From Whalleya microplaca (lineage: Eukaryota > Ascomycota > Sordariomycetes > Xylariales > Xylariaceae), in NCBI GenBank assembly GCA_022497155.1, contig MU385724.1:310001-374000 (forward strand): a DNA stretch of 64,000 nt, written 5' to 3'. The notes under the pieces were generated by a model. That model searched no databases. It was not told the origin of the DNA and was given only the letters and a program-made list of their open reading frames with translations. Below are positions 13,875-25,050 of this stretch, piece by piece. The position numbers were made by a program, and so were the translations under genes. How positions within the stretch are numbered: position 1 is the stretch's first letter; every line of letters begins with the position of its first letter.

Positions 13875-15411
13875 TAGTACGGATTAACTAGCGTTTAATA
13901 TAACTAGAGGGTCCGAAAGGCATATATTATTTAGAGAAAGTATCGATATAGCTTAAATAGGCAGTAAAAAAAAAATTACCGAAACTTTTATTTTTACGCG
14001 TCGATTATAAAAGTTTGAATTAAGTAATTTATAAAATAACGTTCTATTAGGCGTTTAAATATTTTATAATTGTCGTTTTTTTAAATAAATAATATAAAAC
14101 GTTCTATATTTTATTTTATTTATTTTAAATAAACTGACGCGCGCTTCTTTTTTAACCTTATTAAGCTATTTTTAGTATATTTAATAGGACTTATAAAAAC
14201 TGTAATATATATATTTTAAATTGTAGTATATTTTTTCTTCTAAACTTTTTATTATAAAGTAGCTTATAATATAATAATAAATAACGATTGGGAAAAATAT
14301 ATAAGCGATATACCGGTATATAACCTGCTTTTAATCCTAGAAAAGCCTAACCTTAATTTCGATATTTTCGATTTTAAATAAACTACTATAAACTAAAAAG
14401 GATAACGCTATATTTAAGATTTAATAACTATTAATTTAAGTGGTATATTTAAGATTAAGATATATTTTTAGACTTCTTTAATAAAACGAAAACTAGTGAC
14501 TAATTTAAATAATAAATATTTTGCCGATATATATACCCGGCTTAACCGAATTAAGTAAGGGATAGCGAGGAAAAAGCAAATAAGACGTTTTATGATTGTT
14601 ATAAAAAAAAGCTTTTAATATATAACTTATATATTAGAAATAATATAAACGGGCGTTAATAAACTAAAGAAAAAATTAAATAGTTATACTCGCATATTTA
14701 TATAGAGCTTTTTTATAAGCGATATAAAAGATATAAGCGATATATACGATAAGGAGTTTATTGGAAGTATATAATAAAAAGAAGTAATATAAATTTATTA
14801 ATAATAACATTAGATTATATTTTATTTATTAGTTAGCCCGGGTAGCTACTTTTGGTTTTTAGTTTTACTGTTTTTATATATATTATATTTAGCGGTTTAT
14901 TTTTAACTAAATTATTAAATAACTTATATTATTAAAAAATATTAGTGTATAAATTAAACCTATTTTTATTAAAACTTTTTAAAAACTTTTCTTTAAATCT
15001 TATTTAAGGTATACTATAAATTTATACGCCGTATATTAAAATTAGGATTTACTTAGCTAATATAATAGTTTTTAAAAATAAAGTCCTTCTACCGCTTTTT
15101 ATAAATAAAGTTAGCATTAAAAAGCTAGAGCTATATTTACCGCCGCCTTTATTAAAAAGACCTTTCGCAATAAAATTAAACTTATATAATTCGAAGAACT
15201 AGAAATAAAGGTTAAATATAGAAAATAAGTAATTACGTTAGCAAATTGCCGTTTTATAAAAGCACTAAAAGAAAAGCGAACGTAAAATAGCAGCACTTAA
15301 AGTATAAGTAAATTATTATCGTAAAGATTTTAAAAAATAATAGAATTTAGTTATTTAAATTATCGATATAATTAGCGCTTTTTTCCGAAACTACTAGAAC
15401 GCCGTTTAATA
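13875..15411. other. RIP-saturated sequence flanking the chromovirus
   Basis: AT-rich sequence without a supported gene. It ends at the target site of the 7.1 kb chromovirus, and the right flank of that target continues at 22485. Confidence 0.5.
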
Positions 15412-15416
15412 AATAT
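15412..15416. repeat. Target site duplication AATAT, left copy
   Basis: The five bases AATAT directly precede the LTR at 15417 and match the five bases directly after the other LTR (22485-22489). A 5 bp duplication is the usual product of Ty3/gypsy integration. Confidence 0.8.
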
Positions 15417-15651
15417 TGTTACGGGGTATACGCTTACGGAAGATAAGGCTTAGGATCTGGCTGTATTACTAGTAAAATTATTAATATAGGGAGGAAAAAG
15501 AAAGAAAGAAGCAAGCTTAATAAGGCTTGCGAGAAATTATTATATGCGTAAGGTGGGGTAGCTTAATTATCTAGGTAATTGTAACGTTTGCGTACCTTAT
15601 TTAATCTTAATCCTAATTCTAGTTCTAACTAGTCCCGATTCGGCTGTAATA
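15417..15651 (-). repeat. 3' LTR of the chromovirus
   Basis: Direct repeat of 22250-22484, 235 bp, same length with no gap. In element orientation the ancestral ends are TGTTACGG and CCGTAACA, a short terminal inverted repeat; here the first end has become TATTACAG. This copy has more T and A at the variable sites than the other LTR, so it took more RIP hits. Confidence 0.92.
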
Positions 15652-15664
15652 TTACCTTCCCGTT
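15652..15664 (-). other. Polypurine tract candidate of the chromovirus
   Basis: Directly upstream of the 3' LTR in element orientation the minus strand reads AACGGGAAGG followed by TAA. A purine-rich run at this position primes plus-strand DNA synthesis in LTR elements. It is short and partly mutated. Confidence 0.45.
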
Positions 15665-15984
15665 AGAAAAAATTCGTCCGTGAATTTGTTTGACAAAAAA
15701 TTAAGCTGCTAACCGTTAGACTCGAACTTATGTCAATCGTTTTTTAGGCAGAGGAGGGATGCCCTCGGATTTACGCTAAATTATTACGTAACCGGGCTTT
15801 TAATCCGGAATATAGTAATTGCGTTTTATATAATTATTATAATTTAATTTATTAGTACTACCTATATTTACGTTACGTTTTTTTTAGCTATCCCTTCCCC
15901 TTATGTATTTTTATTACTTAGGGTATAGCCGGTATGTTGTTATTATTATGTAAGGGGTCGAAAGTATCGGTTATAGCTGCCTTT

Positions 15985-16180
15985 TCCCACATTTTTAAAC
16001 GCGAGAGAGGGCTTATAGCGTAAGGATATTTAGTGTAGTAGTTACGTAGCTTTAACGGAGAATTTTTAAAAGATTCGGCGTTATATTATATGGGGTCGGG
16101 GTTTTATTTATGCCATTAGATTTAATATTGCAATCGTTTATAATATATTTGTAACGCCGTTACTTTTTTTATTTCTTATT
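15985..16180 (-). other. Chromodomain at the pol C-terminus
   Basis: The minus strand decodes as a basic and aromatic segment with YYKRLQY, a tryptophan as in KW or WHK, NPDP, YNAESFKNSPLKL, RNYYTKYPYA and a closing RLKMWEK. This matches the order of canonical chromovirus chromodomains (Y-rich strand, VKW.G, DP.WYP, a NFKNSP.KL.. helix, then P..RL..W). Some residues are lost to stops. Chromodomains of this class bind methylated histone H3 and are thought to direct integration to heterochromatin. Confidence 0.82.
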
Positions 16181-16699
16181 TTTCTTTTTAAGACGCGGGA
16201 TTAATTATTTCGCTTTCCGGGTTCTTTATAGCTTGGCTTGGTAGAAAGTTATTAGGGTATAATTTTAACCGGTCCGCTAGAAATATATTAGTACTTTTTT
16301 AATTATCTGGTATTTTTAGCTTATAGGAGTGGCCGGTTTTTTTTAGTATGCGGTAATATAGTCGCGTAAAAGGAAAGTCTAGTTTATTATTTAGGCAGTT
16401 TATAAACTAGGATTTTTTAATAATAAATATTCGGCTTTCGATATCGAAATTTAGCTTGCGATAATATTTATTTGTTTAATTAATTATACGTTATTAACTA
16501 ATAGCTATAGACTTCCGGGTAATATTATAGTATTTTTTAATAATATTTATTATAATTTAGGCCTTTTTTTTCGATAGTTTTTTTTAGGGGGTTATATTTT
16601 GAAAATCGGTTGTTTGGTATGCCTAATTAAAATATAATAATATAGGAAACTTTATTTTTATTTTGTGCGGTAATAAATCGGTAGAATTATACGGTAGAC

Positions 16700-17340
16700 T
16701 TATTTATATTATGTTTATAGTAGGAATTATTTTTAACTAGTTATTTTAGTAATAGTTTATATATAGTTATAACTATTAGTTAATAAACTGGTTAATGTTT
16801 TTTACCTAACCTGCCGTTTGAGAGTGTTTAAATAATAATAGCTTTTATTTAATACCGAAGATTTTAGAGATTTTATTAGTAAAGTCGGATATAAACTATA
16901 GTTTATAATTGCTAATTACTAATTACGGTAAGCCGAATATGCGGTAAGGACTTTTGTAATATATAAACGCGATATTTTTATTTATAATTTTTTTAATGTA
17001 AAGAATACTTTAAACGCGTTTATTTAGTTTGTTAATTATAACGTATAAGTTGTTAAACTTATGCCGGTTTAAAGGTATAGATTTAAAATTTATTACGATA
17101 TATTACTAATTACGTAATAGGATGGGTAGCGGGTGTAATAAGCCCGGCGTTTTATTTCGGGGTAATTTCGATAATCGGCATATTATATAATTAGATATAA
17201 AACGGTCGATATTTTTATTTATTTTTAACTATTAATATAGTGGTATAAATAACTGCCGGGTTTTATTTCGTTTAAGGTATACTGTCGTAATATAAGAGTA
17301 TATTTCGTCTAGCATTTTAGTCCGGAGGTTATTTACTCCC
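16700..17340 (-). other. Integrase domain of chromovirus pol
   Basis: The zinc-binding part decodes around 17150-17340 (MLDEIYSYI, LKRNKTRQLF, then C..CRLSK with some Cys and His changed by RIP). The text PRNKTPGLLHPLPIP follows. The catalytic core contains ISN for ISD near 16905 and HSQTAG with NINQFIN near 16770-16830, equivalent to HPQTDGQ.E..N. These are the landmarks of Ty3/gypsy integrases. Confidence 0.85.
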
Positions 17341-18458
17341 GATATTATTAGGCGGCCTTTATATAGGACTAGGTTACTAGCTATTGTTTAATCGGAACCT
17401 TTTTTTATTTTTATTTTAAATTAATAAATTGCGAGCTTAAGGTTCTGCCGGTTAAGGCGTAGAATTTTATTTATTAGTATTACCTTAAATATTTGGGGGG
17501 AAAGAATGTTTACGTTATTAAATATATTAATATTCGCGGCTTATATTCCCAATAAGATAAGAAGGTTTTCCGTATATTCGATAAAAAAGATTTAGATTAT
17601 ATTAATAGCTTTAAATAAGGCTATTATACGCTATGCCTTTTTTTTCTCTTTTTATATTTTAAAGTTTTCGGCTTTCCGTAATAAAATATCGGCTATTTTA
17701 TTTTTTTAATTAGGGCGGAAAGTAATAATAAAATAATATTGGAATAAAAGCTTAGATTAGGCGACTTATTTTACGTTAAGGAGTTTTTTTGTACTAAAAT
17801 ATTCTAGGGTTTAATAGTTAGTAATAATAATAAATAGTTAGGCGTATTATAAGCTAATGAGCTCGGTATGCCAATGCTATAAGGCTTTAACTACTGCTAG
17901 CAACTTTTTATTATATATTAGGTAAAATTGCTCGGCTTTTTGTAACATTTCGGAGAAAAATGCTACAAAATATTATTAGCTATTATTATATTTTTAGTTA
18001 AGGATTTCTGCTATTATACTATTGGAGGCGTCGGTTTTTAATCGCGTTTTTTTATCGAATAAAAAGTGGGCTAAAATTAATGCGTTTAGTAGTCGGGCCT
18101 TTAATTTGTTAAATGCCGTTATATAATTTTTATTTTAAAACTATATTTATTTTTTACGGGTTAAATTGGTTAGTGGTTGCGTTATATGCCTGTATTTTTT
18201 TATAAACTTACGATAGAAATTATAAAAGCCTAGAAATAATTATACGTTTTTAACGGTAGTAGAGGTTTCTTAAATATGTACCGCTTCGATTTTTTAAAGG
18301 TTTATTTTAATACTGTTTATTCTAATAATAAATCCGAGGAATTTAGTTTTAGTAATATAAAATTCGCATTTATTTAAGTCTGTTTGAAGTTCCGTAATAT
18401 AGAATTTATTTAAGATTTTTTTTACGTATTAGATATATTATTTTTTATTTTCCGAAAA

Positions 18459-18485
18459 TATAATAATATTATTAATATAGGCGTT
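18459..18485 (-). other. Reverse transcriptase YxDD box, mutated to YINN
   Basis: The minus strand reads AAC GCC TAT ATT AAT AAT ATT ATT, that is NAYINNII, followed by IF. Both catalytic aspartates have become asparagine by GAT-to-AAT change. The Tyr codon is at 18477-18479. This loss alone would abolish reverse transcriptase activity. Confidence 0.88.
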
Positions 18486-20153
18486 ATAAAAGTTATTTAG
18501 GTATTTTATTAGTGCGTTATTAATATATTACTAAAACGTAAAAGGTTTATTAGTTAGCTTAAATAGTAAGACTTTATATCGGAAAATGTTATATTGCGTT
18601 CGGAAAGTTATAAGGTCCTTATGTTCGGGATATATGCGGATTTTATAAAAGGCTTATTTTATATTAATTTTTGTAAAAATTTTAGCTTTTTTAAGGCGGG
18701 ATAAGGTTTTTTTAATTAGCGGAAAGAGGTAGCGATTTTTTTTTATAATAGTATTTAGGCGTTAATAATCGATATAAAATCGGAGCTTTTTATTAAGCTT
18801 AGGGGCAAAAAATACTGGTGTTGTTTATAAGGTATTATTAGATTTAATAAACCCTTTTTGTAGGTTTTCTATTAGGTATTTCTTATAAACTTTTAACTTT
18901 TCGAGGGATATTTTATATAATAGGTTATAACTTAAATCCTTTAGGTAGGTATTATTTTTTAGGTCGATCCGGTAATCGATAGGGCGGTTTGGCGCAAGTT
19001 TATTAGATTAAATCTTACTAAAAATATCGAAATATTTGCGATAGTGTTCTGGTATAACTTTTTAAGCTTTCCGGCGAAATTTTTCCGTATCTTTATTTAA
19101 TAGTTATAATTTGCGTTTTTTTGCTTAAATAAATTTGTTTATTTTATAAATATTGGTTTTATATATAGTTAGATTAAATAATTTTACTATATATAGAAAT
19201 ATATTATTATTTATTACTGTTATATCGATATATTCTTTATATTAAGTAATGTTTCGGTATAAGCAATAAAAGCCTCTTTAGTCCCTTAATTGTTTCTTTA
19301 GTTACGCGCGGCTGCGCTTATCGGTTTTGGGGTTATCGGCTTTAAGTATTTCGTTTAATTGGGACTGCGCTAGTGTTTGTAAAGCTGACGCCTGGGGGCG
19401 TGTACTTAGAGATATTTTTTTATTTCTTATATTAAGAGGTCGTTATAAGATGTGATATTTGTGGCGTATAATGGAGTATATATCGGCATAAGTTTTTTCT
19501 TTTTTTTCGTACGTTTGTAATAATATAATTTCGGCTTTTAGCTCGGTTATATGCCGTAATATATATATTTCCTTAGTATCTTTTTAAATATTTAAAGGTA
19601 TTTTATTTTGCTAGGTTAAGGTAAAATATTTATCGGGAACTTTCTTTATTTTTACCGGTTTCGGTAGGTAATTAAGTTTTTTTAGGGGTACTTTCGAAAA
19701 TCGAGTTTCTTTTTCTCTCTTTCTTACTAACTGTCGTTAATCTTTTTTTTCTAATAATTATTTACGACAATTTGTATTTTTTTAGAAATCGGGGTTACGA
19801 ATTAGGGATTTGGTTTTATTTATACGTATATCCGTATGGGGGAAAAGGTTAGGCTCCCACTTATTTGGGAATAACAGTTTCCGATTGGCTACATTAATTA
19901 GTAGTTTATAAATTTCAAAGAATTTTCGACCCAGGATTACTTTATATTTTATATTAATAACTAATATAAGGACGCGTTTTATTTTACGTCGTTAAATTTA
20001 TAGATTTAATATTAAGGTTATATTTATTAATTGTATGATTTTATTATTATAACTATCTATTAATTTAGGCATAAAGTTAGTAATAACTTTAGGTTATAGG
20101 TATTTTATTATTTTTTTAATAAACGAGATATTTATAAAGATATAGCCGTTAGT

Positions 20154-20162
20154 CCCGGTATC
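20154..20162 (-). other. Aspartic protease DTG triad
   Basis: GAT ACC GGG encodes DTG, followed by TNGYIFI (DTGAN in most relatives; Thr for Ala fits a G-to-A change). It lies in the same frame as the downstream pol domains. Confidence 0.85.
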
Positions 20163-20227
20163 TTTTAAAGTATTATATATAATTAAAAATAATTTATTAA
20201 GCTCGAAGGTATATATAATATATAAAG

Positions 20228-20234
20228 CTTTTTT
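20228..20234 (-). promoter_or_regulatory. Candidate -1 frameshift heptamer A AAA AAG
   Basis: On the minus strand the gag frame reads GAA AAA AAG, forming the slippery heptamer A AAA AAG. Pol continues in the -1 frame (GGA AAA AAA GCT), and gag in its own frame stops at a TAA 43 nt further on (20183-20185). The arrangement is what a programmed -1 frameshift would need. A homopolymer length change in a formerly continuous frame is the main alternative. Confidence 0.45.
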
Positions 20235-20467
20235 TCCGAGATAACGTAAAAAGAAATTAAAAGGTATTATTTCTGCTAATTTTTATATGTTATAAAAGAT
20301 TCCATTTTTTAGGAAAGGTTTAAAATTTTTTAAGGTTAATTTTTTAGTTTTTTTTCCGTAAGTAGTTTTTCCCGATTAAATTCGGCAATAAGAAAGTGCT
20401 TTTTTAAAATAATATTAATGCGTGCTTATTTACTAACCGCGCCGGAGCGGAAAGCGTTTAGCGGGTA

Positions 20468-20509
20468 ATTTTATACGTTATAGCTTTATTATTTATAATT
20501 AAAATAACG
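20468..20509 (-). other. CCHC zinc knuckle of gag, cysteines mutated
   Basis: The decoded text is YFNYK, two stops, SYNV, a stop, N, Y. Restoring TAT to TGT or CAT gives the exact C-X2-C-X4-H-X4-C spacing, with three Cys-to-Tyr and one His-to-Tyr change, all transitions expected from RIP. The preceding TREEITRLITENR is typical of fungal gag just before the knuckle. Confidence 0.82.
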
Positions 20510-20956
20510 ATTTTCCGTAATTAAGCGGGTTATTTCTTCCCGTGTAAGGTTGTATTGTTAGGGCATTAATAGCTGCGGGTTTTAGCTTTAGCCGCCGCGT
20601 CTAATACCTTTTCTTTCTTTTCTACTTTTACTTTTACCGCGACTACTATAATTATTATCGGTTCGGGGGCTTTCGGTAGTAGGGGAAAAAGCTGCTTTTG
20701 TTTTATTATATGAGGCTTATGAATACGTTAAGGCGATATCTAATTTATAGCGAATAAAAGCGTTAAAGTTTATTAATAAATCGTTATAAACAATTGCTAT
20801 AGCAATTTATATATTAGTACTAAGCTTACGCTTAAATTCCGCCTTCTATTTATTTTTAGGCTTACGAATTTATTTTACTAGTCGTATAAACTCGTTTTTA
20901 AATTCCTTATAGTCGGGTATTTTAGTTATATCGAAAGCGTAATATTCGTTAATAGC

Positions 20957-20966
20957 TTTTTTTTTT
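20957..20966 (-). other. Ten-A homopolymer with a frame change in gag
   Basis: Gag is readable in one frame up to this run and in the next frame straight after it, with convincing protein text on both sides. The simplest reading is one inserted A in this copy. Confidence 0.65.
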
Positions 20967-22249
20967 ATTATAATTATAATATTCTTCTTAGAGATAAGAT
21001 ATTAATTATTTGGAATTAACGATATAATCCGGGTGGGAATTCTTTAAAAAAGGTTATAAGTCTTCCGATATATCTCTATTAAGACGGCTTTTTATATATG
21101 TTATACGAGCTTCGTTATTTTCGAAATAATTAGCGTTTACCTTTAGTTTATTAGTAACTTATTAGTATTAGATTTCGAAAAATACCTTATTTTATTTTAT
21201 ATTATTATAAAAGATAGGTGTTAATTTAATTTTTATATTATAACGGGTACCTTTTTTCGATACCGTAGATTAATTTATAATATTGCCTAGGGTTTAATTA
21301 CGCTAGCTACGTGGGATAATAGGGTTATGTACTAAAATAAAAGCTGCCGCAATACCTATACGGTTTTATAATTTTATTAAAATAGCCTATAGGTTATATA
21401 CTTCCTAATTACGTTCTTTTAAAATAGCTAATATATTTTATAACTTTATATCGGCTTTTTGTAATTTCTTTATGTTAACTTAATTTATGCGACTGAAGTA
21501 GTAGATTTAGTTGGCGGTAATTTTTAAATTATTATTTAAGCCTAATACGATAGCGTATAATTACCCTACTTGTTTTTTAAAGGTAACTATTAGCAGGATT
21601 TTAAGCTTTATTTCGTAAAATATAACGGTTAGGTTTTTTACGGCGCATTTAGCAAAATTATCCTCTGTTATTAGTTTATTATAACTTAGCTAAGCCTGCT
21701 TACTATTTTCCGTTATCGGGAAGAAAAATATATATAATTTTTTTATACGGGTATTCCATAAGGCTATATATCCGTTAAGCTTTTTTTATAAATCTGTAGT
21801 TATTTTACCGGAGGTTTTTTGGTATTAAATTTATAAGACTTTATTATTAGGGTTTAGTTTTTAGTAATTCGCGTACGTAGGCTTTTTTTTTATAAAAAGT
21901 TTTTTTTTACTTTTATCTTTTTTTTTTTCTCGCTAGAAGGTAATTTTCTCGGGCGGCTGGAGATATTCGGTTATAATTAAAGATTATCGATAGTAAGGCG
22001 TCTTTAGGACTTTATCGGCTTTTGCTTAGAGTCGATTTAGGTTATTTAGGTTAAATTTAACTTTTTTTTTAACTATATTTTTAGCAGCTTAGCGTTCGGC
22101 GAAACGCGTTTTACAGTTTTTAATTCGGGTCGACATTATCGCTTAATGTCGTTTTTAGGTTTGTAGTCTTATATTTAATCGTGTGCGTACCTTTATTAGG
22201 TTGGGATATTATAAAGCTTTCCCAGGCAATAGGGTGATATTGATAATTG

Positions 22250-22484
22250 TATTATGGGGTATACGCTTACGGAAAATAAGGCTTAGGATCTGGCTGTATT
22301 ACTAGTAAAATTATTAACATGGGGAGGAAAAGGAAAGAAAGAAGCAAGTTTAATAAGGCCTGCGAGAAATTACTATATGCGTAAGGTGGGGTAGCTTAGT
22401 TATCTGGGTGATTGTAACGTTTGCGTACCCCACCTAATCCTGATCCTAATCCTAGTCCTGACTAGTCCCGATTCGGCCGTAACA
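22250..22484 (-). repeat. 5' LTR of the chromovirus
   Basis: Direct repeat of 15417-15651, 235 bp. It keeps the ancestral outer end TGTTACGGCCG in element orientation, while its inner end has been changed to CCATAATA. It is the less mutated copy. It would carry the promoter and polyadenylation signals; no TATA box could be singled out in such AT-rich DNA. The sequence following it (minus strand CAATTATCAATATCACCC) should hold the primer-binding site, but I could not match it to a tRNA. Confidence 0.92.
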
Positions 22485-22489
22485 AATAT
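22485..22489. repeat. Target site duplication AATAT, right copy
   Basis: Matches 15412-15416 exactly and abuts the outer end of the 5' LTR. Confidence 0.8.
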
Positions 22490-24721
22490 ACTAATATCGA
22501 AGCCCTACTTAAGTATTATTTAGTATTAAGACTTACGTTATTTATAATAAAAACTTAAGCGTTTGGAGTTTTAATAACTCCTTTTTTTAGACGCCGAGCT
22601 AAAAATAAATTTTTAACTTTTATTATTTGTTATATTTTTACTAATATATTATATATTAGGCATTCCGTATATTATTATTTATATTAAATATTCGGCTATT
22701 ATAATTATTGCGAATTACTTATACTATTTTCCTTATTAATTCTTAAGCTGACTTTATTTTATTATATAATTATAAATAAACTATAACCGACCTCGGAATT
22801 ATATTATATATTATAGGTTTTAGTAAATTTATTTTAGCAGTTATTTATATATATATTATTATATATTTATATATATCGAACCTTATATTTATTTATAAAC
22901 GGTAGTTATTATTTTTTAGTCTTTATATTAATATAGTATTAATAAAAAGATTGATTATTGATATTTCGGGAGGCAGGATTGTAAAAAAAGGCGGAAGCGC
23001 GAACCGAGAACCGAATATTACTATCGGCGATTTTATTATTATAATTCTGCTATATTTACTCAAACTATTAATATAAGGTCTTATAAAGGGAGATATTAGT
23101 TTGGAATAAGTTCTAATGTAGTAATTAAAAAATTTATAACTGTATAATTAGGGATTGGCGGGTTTTTTAAATAAGTAATAGTTACGTGATATATTTTTAA
23201 TATTAATTGCTTTATTATTATTAGTTTAATTTTAGATATTATTATAGAATATAGTAAATTTATGAATTTTTAAATTATATATATTTTATATATATATAGT
23301 AGCTATTAACTAGGCAGCTAGGGTAGCTTAGAAATTTTAATTTAGCTACCTAGTGGGTTAAGAGATTAAGTTCCTTTTAATATATATTATAGGCTTTATA
23401 TATATTACTAAAAATAGTAGGTTTTGCCCGTAAAATATAATTATTACGGACGATTTAGCCGCCGACTATATCGGATATGGACTATTAAAAATTAAAAACC
23501 GCCGGGCGTACGTATTAAGTATTTATCTCGAAATAATTTATAATATTTAAAAAACTTATTTATATTATAATATATTTAGGCTATTTAATACGTTAGAAGT
23601 TAGTTTATAATATATTATAAATATTTATAGCGTAATTTATATTACTAATTTAGTTTTAATTTTATTATTATTAATAAATATTTATAATATTTATAATTAT
23701 ATGCCGGGTAGTCGACTTTAATAACGTTAGACTGGAAGGGATATATGTTTTTTTATAATACTAATAGCGATTTAATAGCCTTTTTACTAAGTTTAAATCG
23801 GTTATAAACCCTTATAAGCAAATTTACATCTAGCGCTTATATAAACCCGGATACAGTAATCCGATACTAGTTAATATATAAAGATATAATAATATTTATA
23901 TAACCTTTTTAACTAGTAATTTTTTCGGTAAATATATATTTTTATAGTATATTATTTAAGTAATATTTGATTTAATAATAAGTTTATAATATTTGATTTA
24001 ATTATAATTTGGGCTTATTTACGAAATATTTAATATAAAATATTTTAACTTTTTTTTTTAGATTTTTTCGGATAATATTAGGGTTAAATTAAAGCCGCAT
24101 AATACCGGTAACTTTAAGATAGTAATTTTAATAGTATCGCTAATAGACTATATTGCCTTATTTAAATCATTTATTTTATTATATATTATAACGCTTTTTT
24201 TTATTTAATTAAAAAACCCTTTTTTAAACTCTTTCCCGGAGGTTTTTCTACTTTTATTTTTAAACTTTTTATTCCCGAAAATTCCTATCCCCCGATTTCC
24301 GGGGCTTGCTTATTATCGCCAAAAGCGTGTTATAATATTTAATAAAGGAGACTTAATATTTTTTAGAGCCGGTATTAGCTAGGGCTTCCGGAAAAAAAAA
24401 GTCACATTTGCCGATAAGCTTAAGCGGCCGGCTAAAAAATAAAGAATTAAGTGACAGTTAGATATAAAGAAATATTAGATTAACATTACAATTTTATAAT
24501 TAAATAAAGGAAAAAAATAGATATAAATATTATATAAAAATTAGTTATATAAAATAAATATAAATATAAAATATATAATATATTTACTGAAATTATAATA
24601 GGCATATAAAATGTTTTATAACCTTCGCTATAAAATAATTTATTACCTAGCTATATATAGTTTAGATTTTTAATAATAATTTAATACTTACTTTTGCTAT
24701 ATATTTTAGACGCTAAATTTT
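22490..24721. other. RIP-saturated sequence, no gene identified
   Basis: Strongly AT-rich and CpA-depleted. No motif or frame was convincing on either strand. Confidence 0.5.
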
Positions 24722-25050
24722 AAAAGTGCTATAGCTAAAAAAACATTTAAAATATAAGAGGCGTTTAATTTAAAAAGGGCTAAAGCTATAAAAATATATA
24801 CAGCTAATTTAAAAATATAAAAAGCGCTAAAGCTATAAAAATATATATTGCTTATTTAAAAATACGAAAAGCGTTAGATTTAAAAAGCGCTAAAAGCTAT
24901 AAAAAAATATATAACTTATTTAAAAGTATAAAAAGCACTAAAATTATAAAAGTATATATTACTTATTTAAAAGCACAAAATACGTTAGATCTAAAAGGCG
25001 CTAAAAGCTATAAAAAGATATAGCTTATTTAAAAGTACGAAAGGCGCCAA
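24722..25050 (+). repeat. Compound tandem array, 111 bp higher-order period
   Basis: The landmark agcta(ta) recurs at 24784, 24831, 24895, 24942 (as aatta) and 25006, with spacings of 47, 64, 47 and 64 bp. Two related subunits therefore alternate in a 111 bp higher-order unit. The longer subunit adds an acgaaaagcgttagattta-like insert. A weaker start is seen at 24733. The array is non-coding by inspection. Most unit differences are transitions. Confidence 0.75.

Larger units (their letters stand above)
15918..20236 (-). pseudogene. pol: Chromovirus pol polyprotein, RIP-inactivated
   Basis: Reading the minus strand, all pol domains fall in one frame. Aspartic protease: DTGTNGYIFI (20154-20162 encodes the DTG). 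Reverse transcriptase: AYINNIIIF at about 18459-18482, where the catalytic YxDD has become YINN by G-to-A change. RNase H: LKTDASN with the catalytic Asp at 18030-18032. Integrase zinc-binding and linker region: CRLSKLPRNKTPGLLHPLPIP, with its Cys codon at 17178-17180, a pattern typical of fungal gypsy integrases. Integrase core: ISN followed by a stop (ISDRG originally, about 16905) and HSQTAG near 16830. The C-terminus is a chromodomain. The last codons before a TAA at 15918-15920 are probably the natural end. Stops are almost all TAA or TAG. The fused enzyme set would process, copy and insert the element in the nucleus, but this copy cannot do so. Confidence 0.9.
20183..22136 (-). pseudogene. 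gag: Chromovirus gag polyprotein, RIP-inactivated
   Basis: The frame starts at an ATG (22134-22136) with MSTRIKNCKTRFAERQ-like text, placed 113 nt inside the 5' LTR. A capsid-like region follows, including SRLNRDISEDL and NSHPDYIVNS. The frame then changes at a run of ten A (20957-20966), after which KAINEYYAFDITKIPDYKEF continues smoothly. Near the end a basic SR and RKERKG-rich tract precedes NLTREEITRLITENR and a CCHC zinc knuckle. Gag would form the virus-like particle and bind RNA through the knuckle. Several TAA or TAG codons and the A-run frameshift disable it. The gag frame after the A-run is +1 relative to the start and pol lies in -1 relative to it. Confidence 0.85.
15417..22484 (-). 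mobile_element. Ty3/gypsy chromovirus (LTR retrotransposon), RIP-mutated
   Basis: The element is 7,068 bp with two 235 bp direct LTRs, a 5 bp target duplication and a gag-pro-RT-RNaseH-integrase-chromodomain order on the minus strand. The domain order and chromodomain place it in the chromovirus branch of Ty3/gypsy (Metaviridae-type) elements, which are widespread in fungi. Every coding domain still shows key residues, but the frames are broken by many TAA and TAG codons and active-site residues are lost through G-to-A and C-to-T changes. The LTRs differ at about 23 sites, all transitions, with no indel, so divergence is dominated by RIP. It is clearly less degraded than the surrounding sequence, implying a younger insertion. 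It is not expected to be autonomous. Confidence 0.93.

Noticed and set aside
15690..15760. tRNA-like T-loop text (gttcgagtc on the minus strand)
   Set aside because: No matching stem or acceptor arm could be folded. It lies inside the chromovirus between pol and the 3' LTR.
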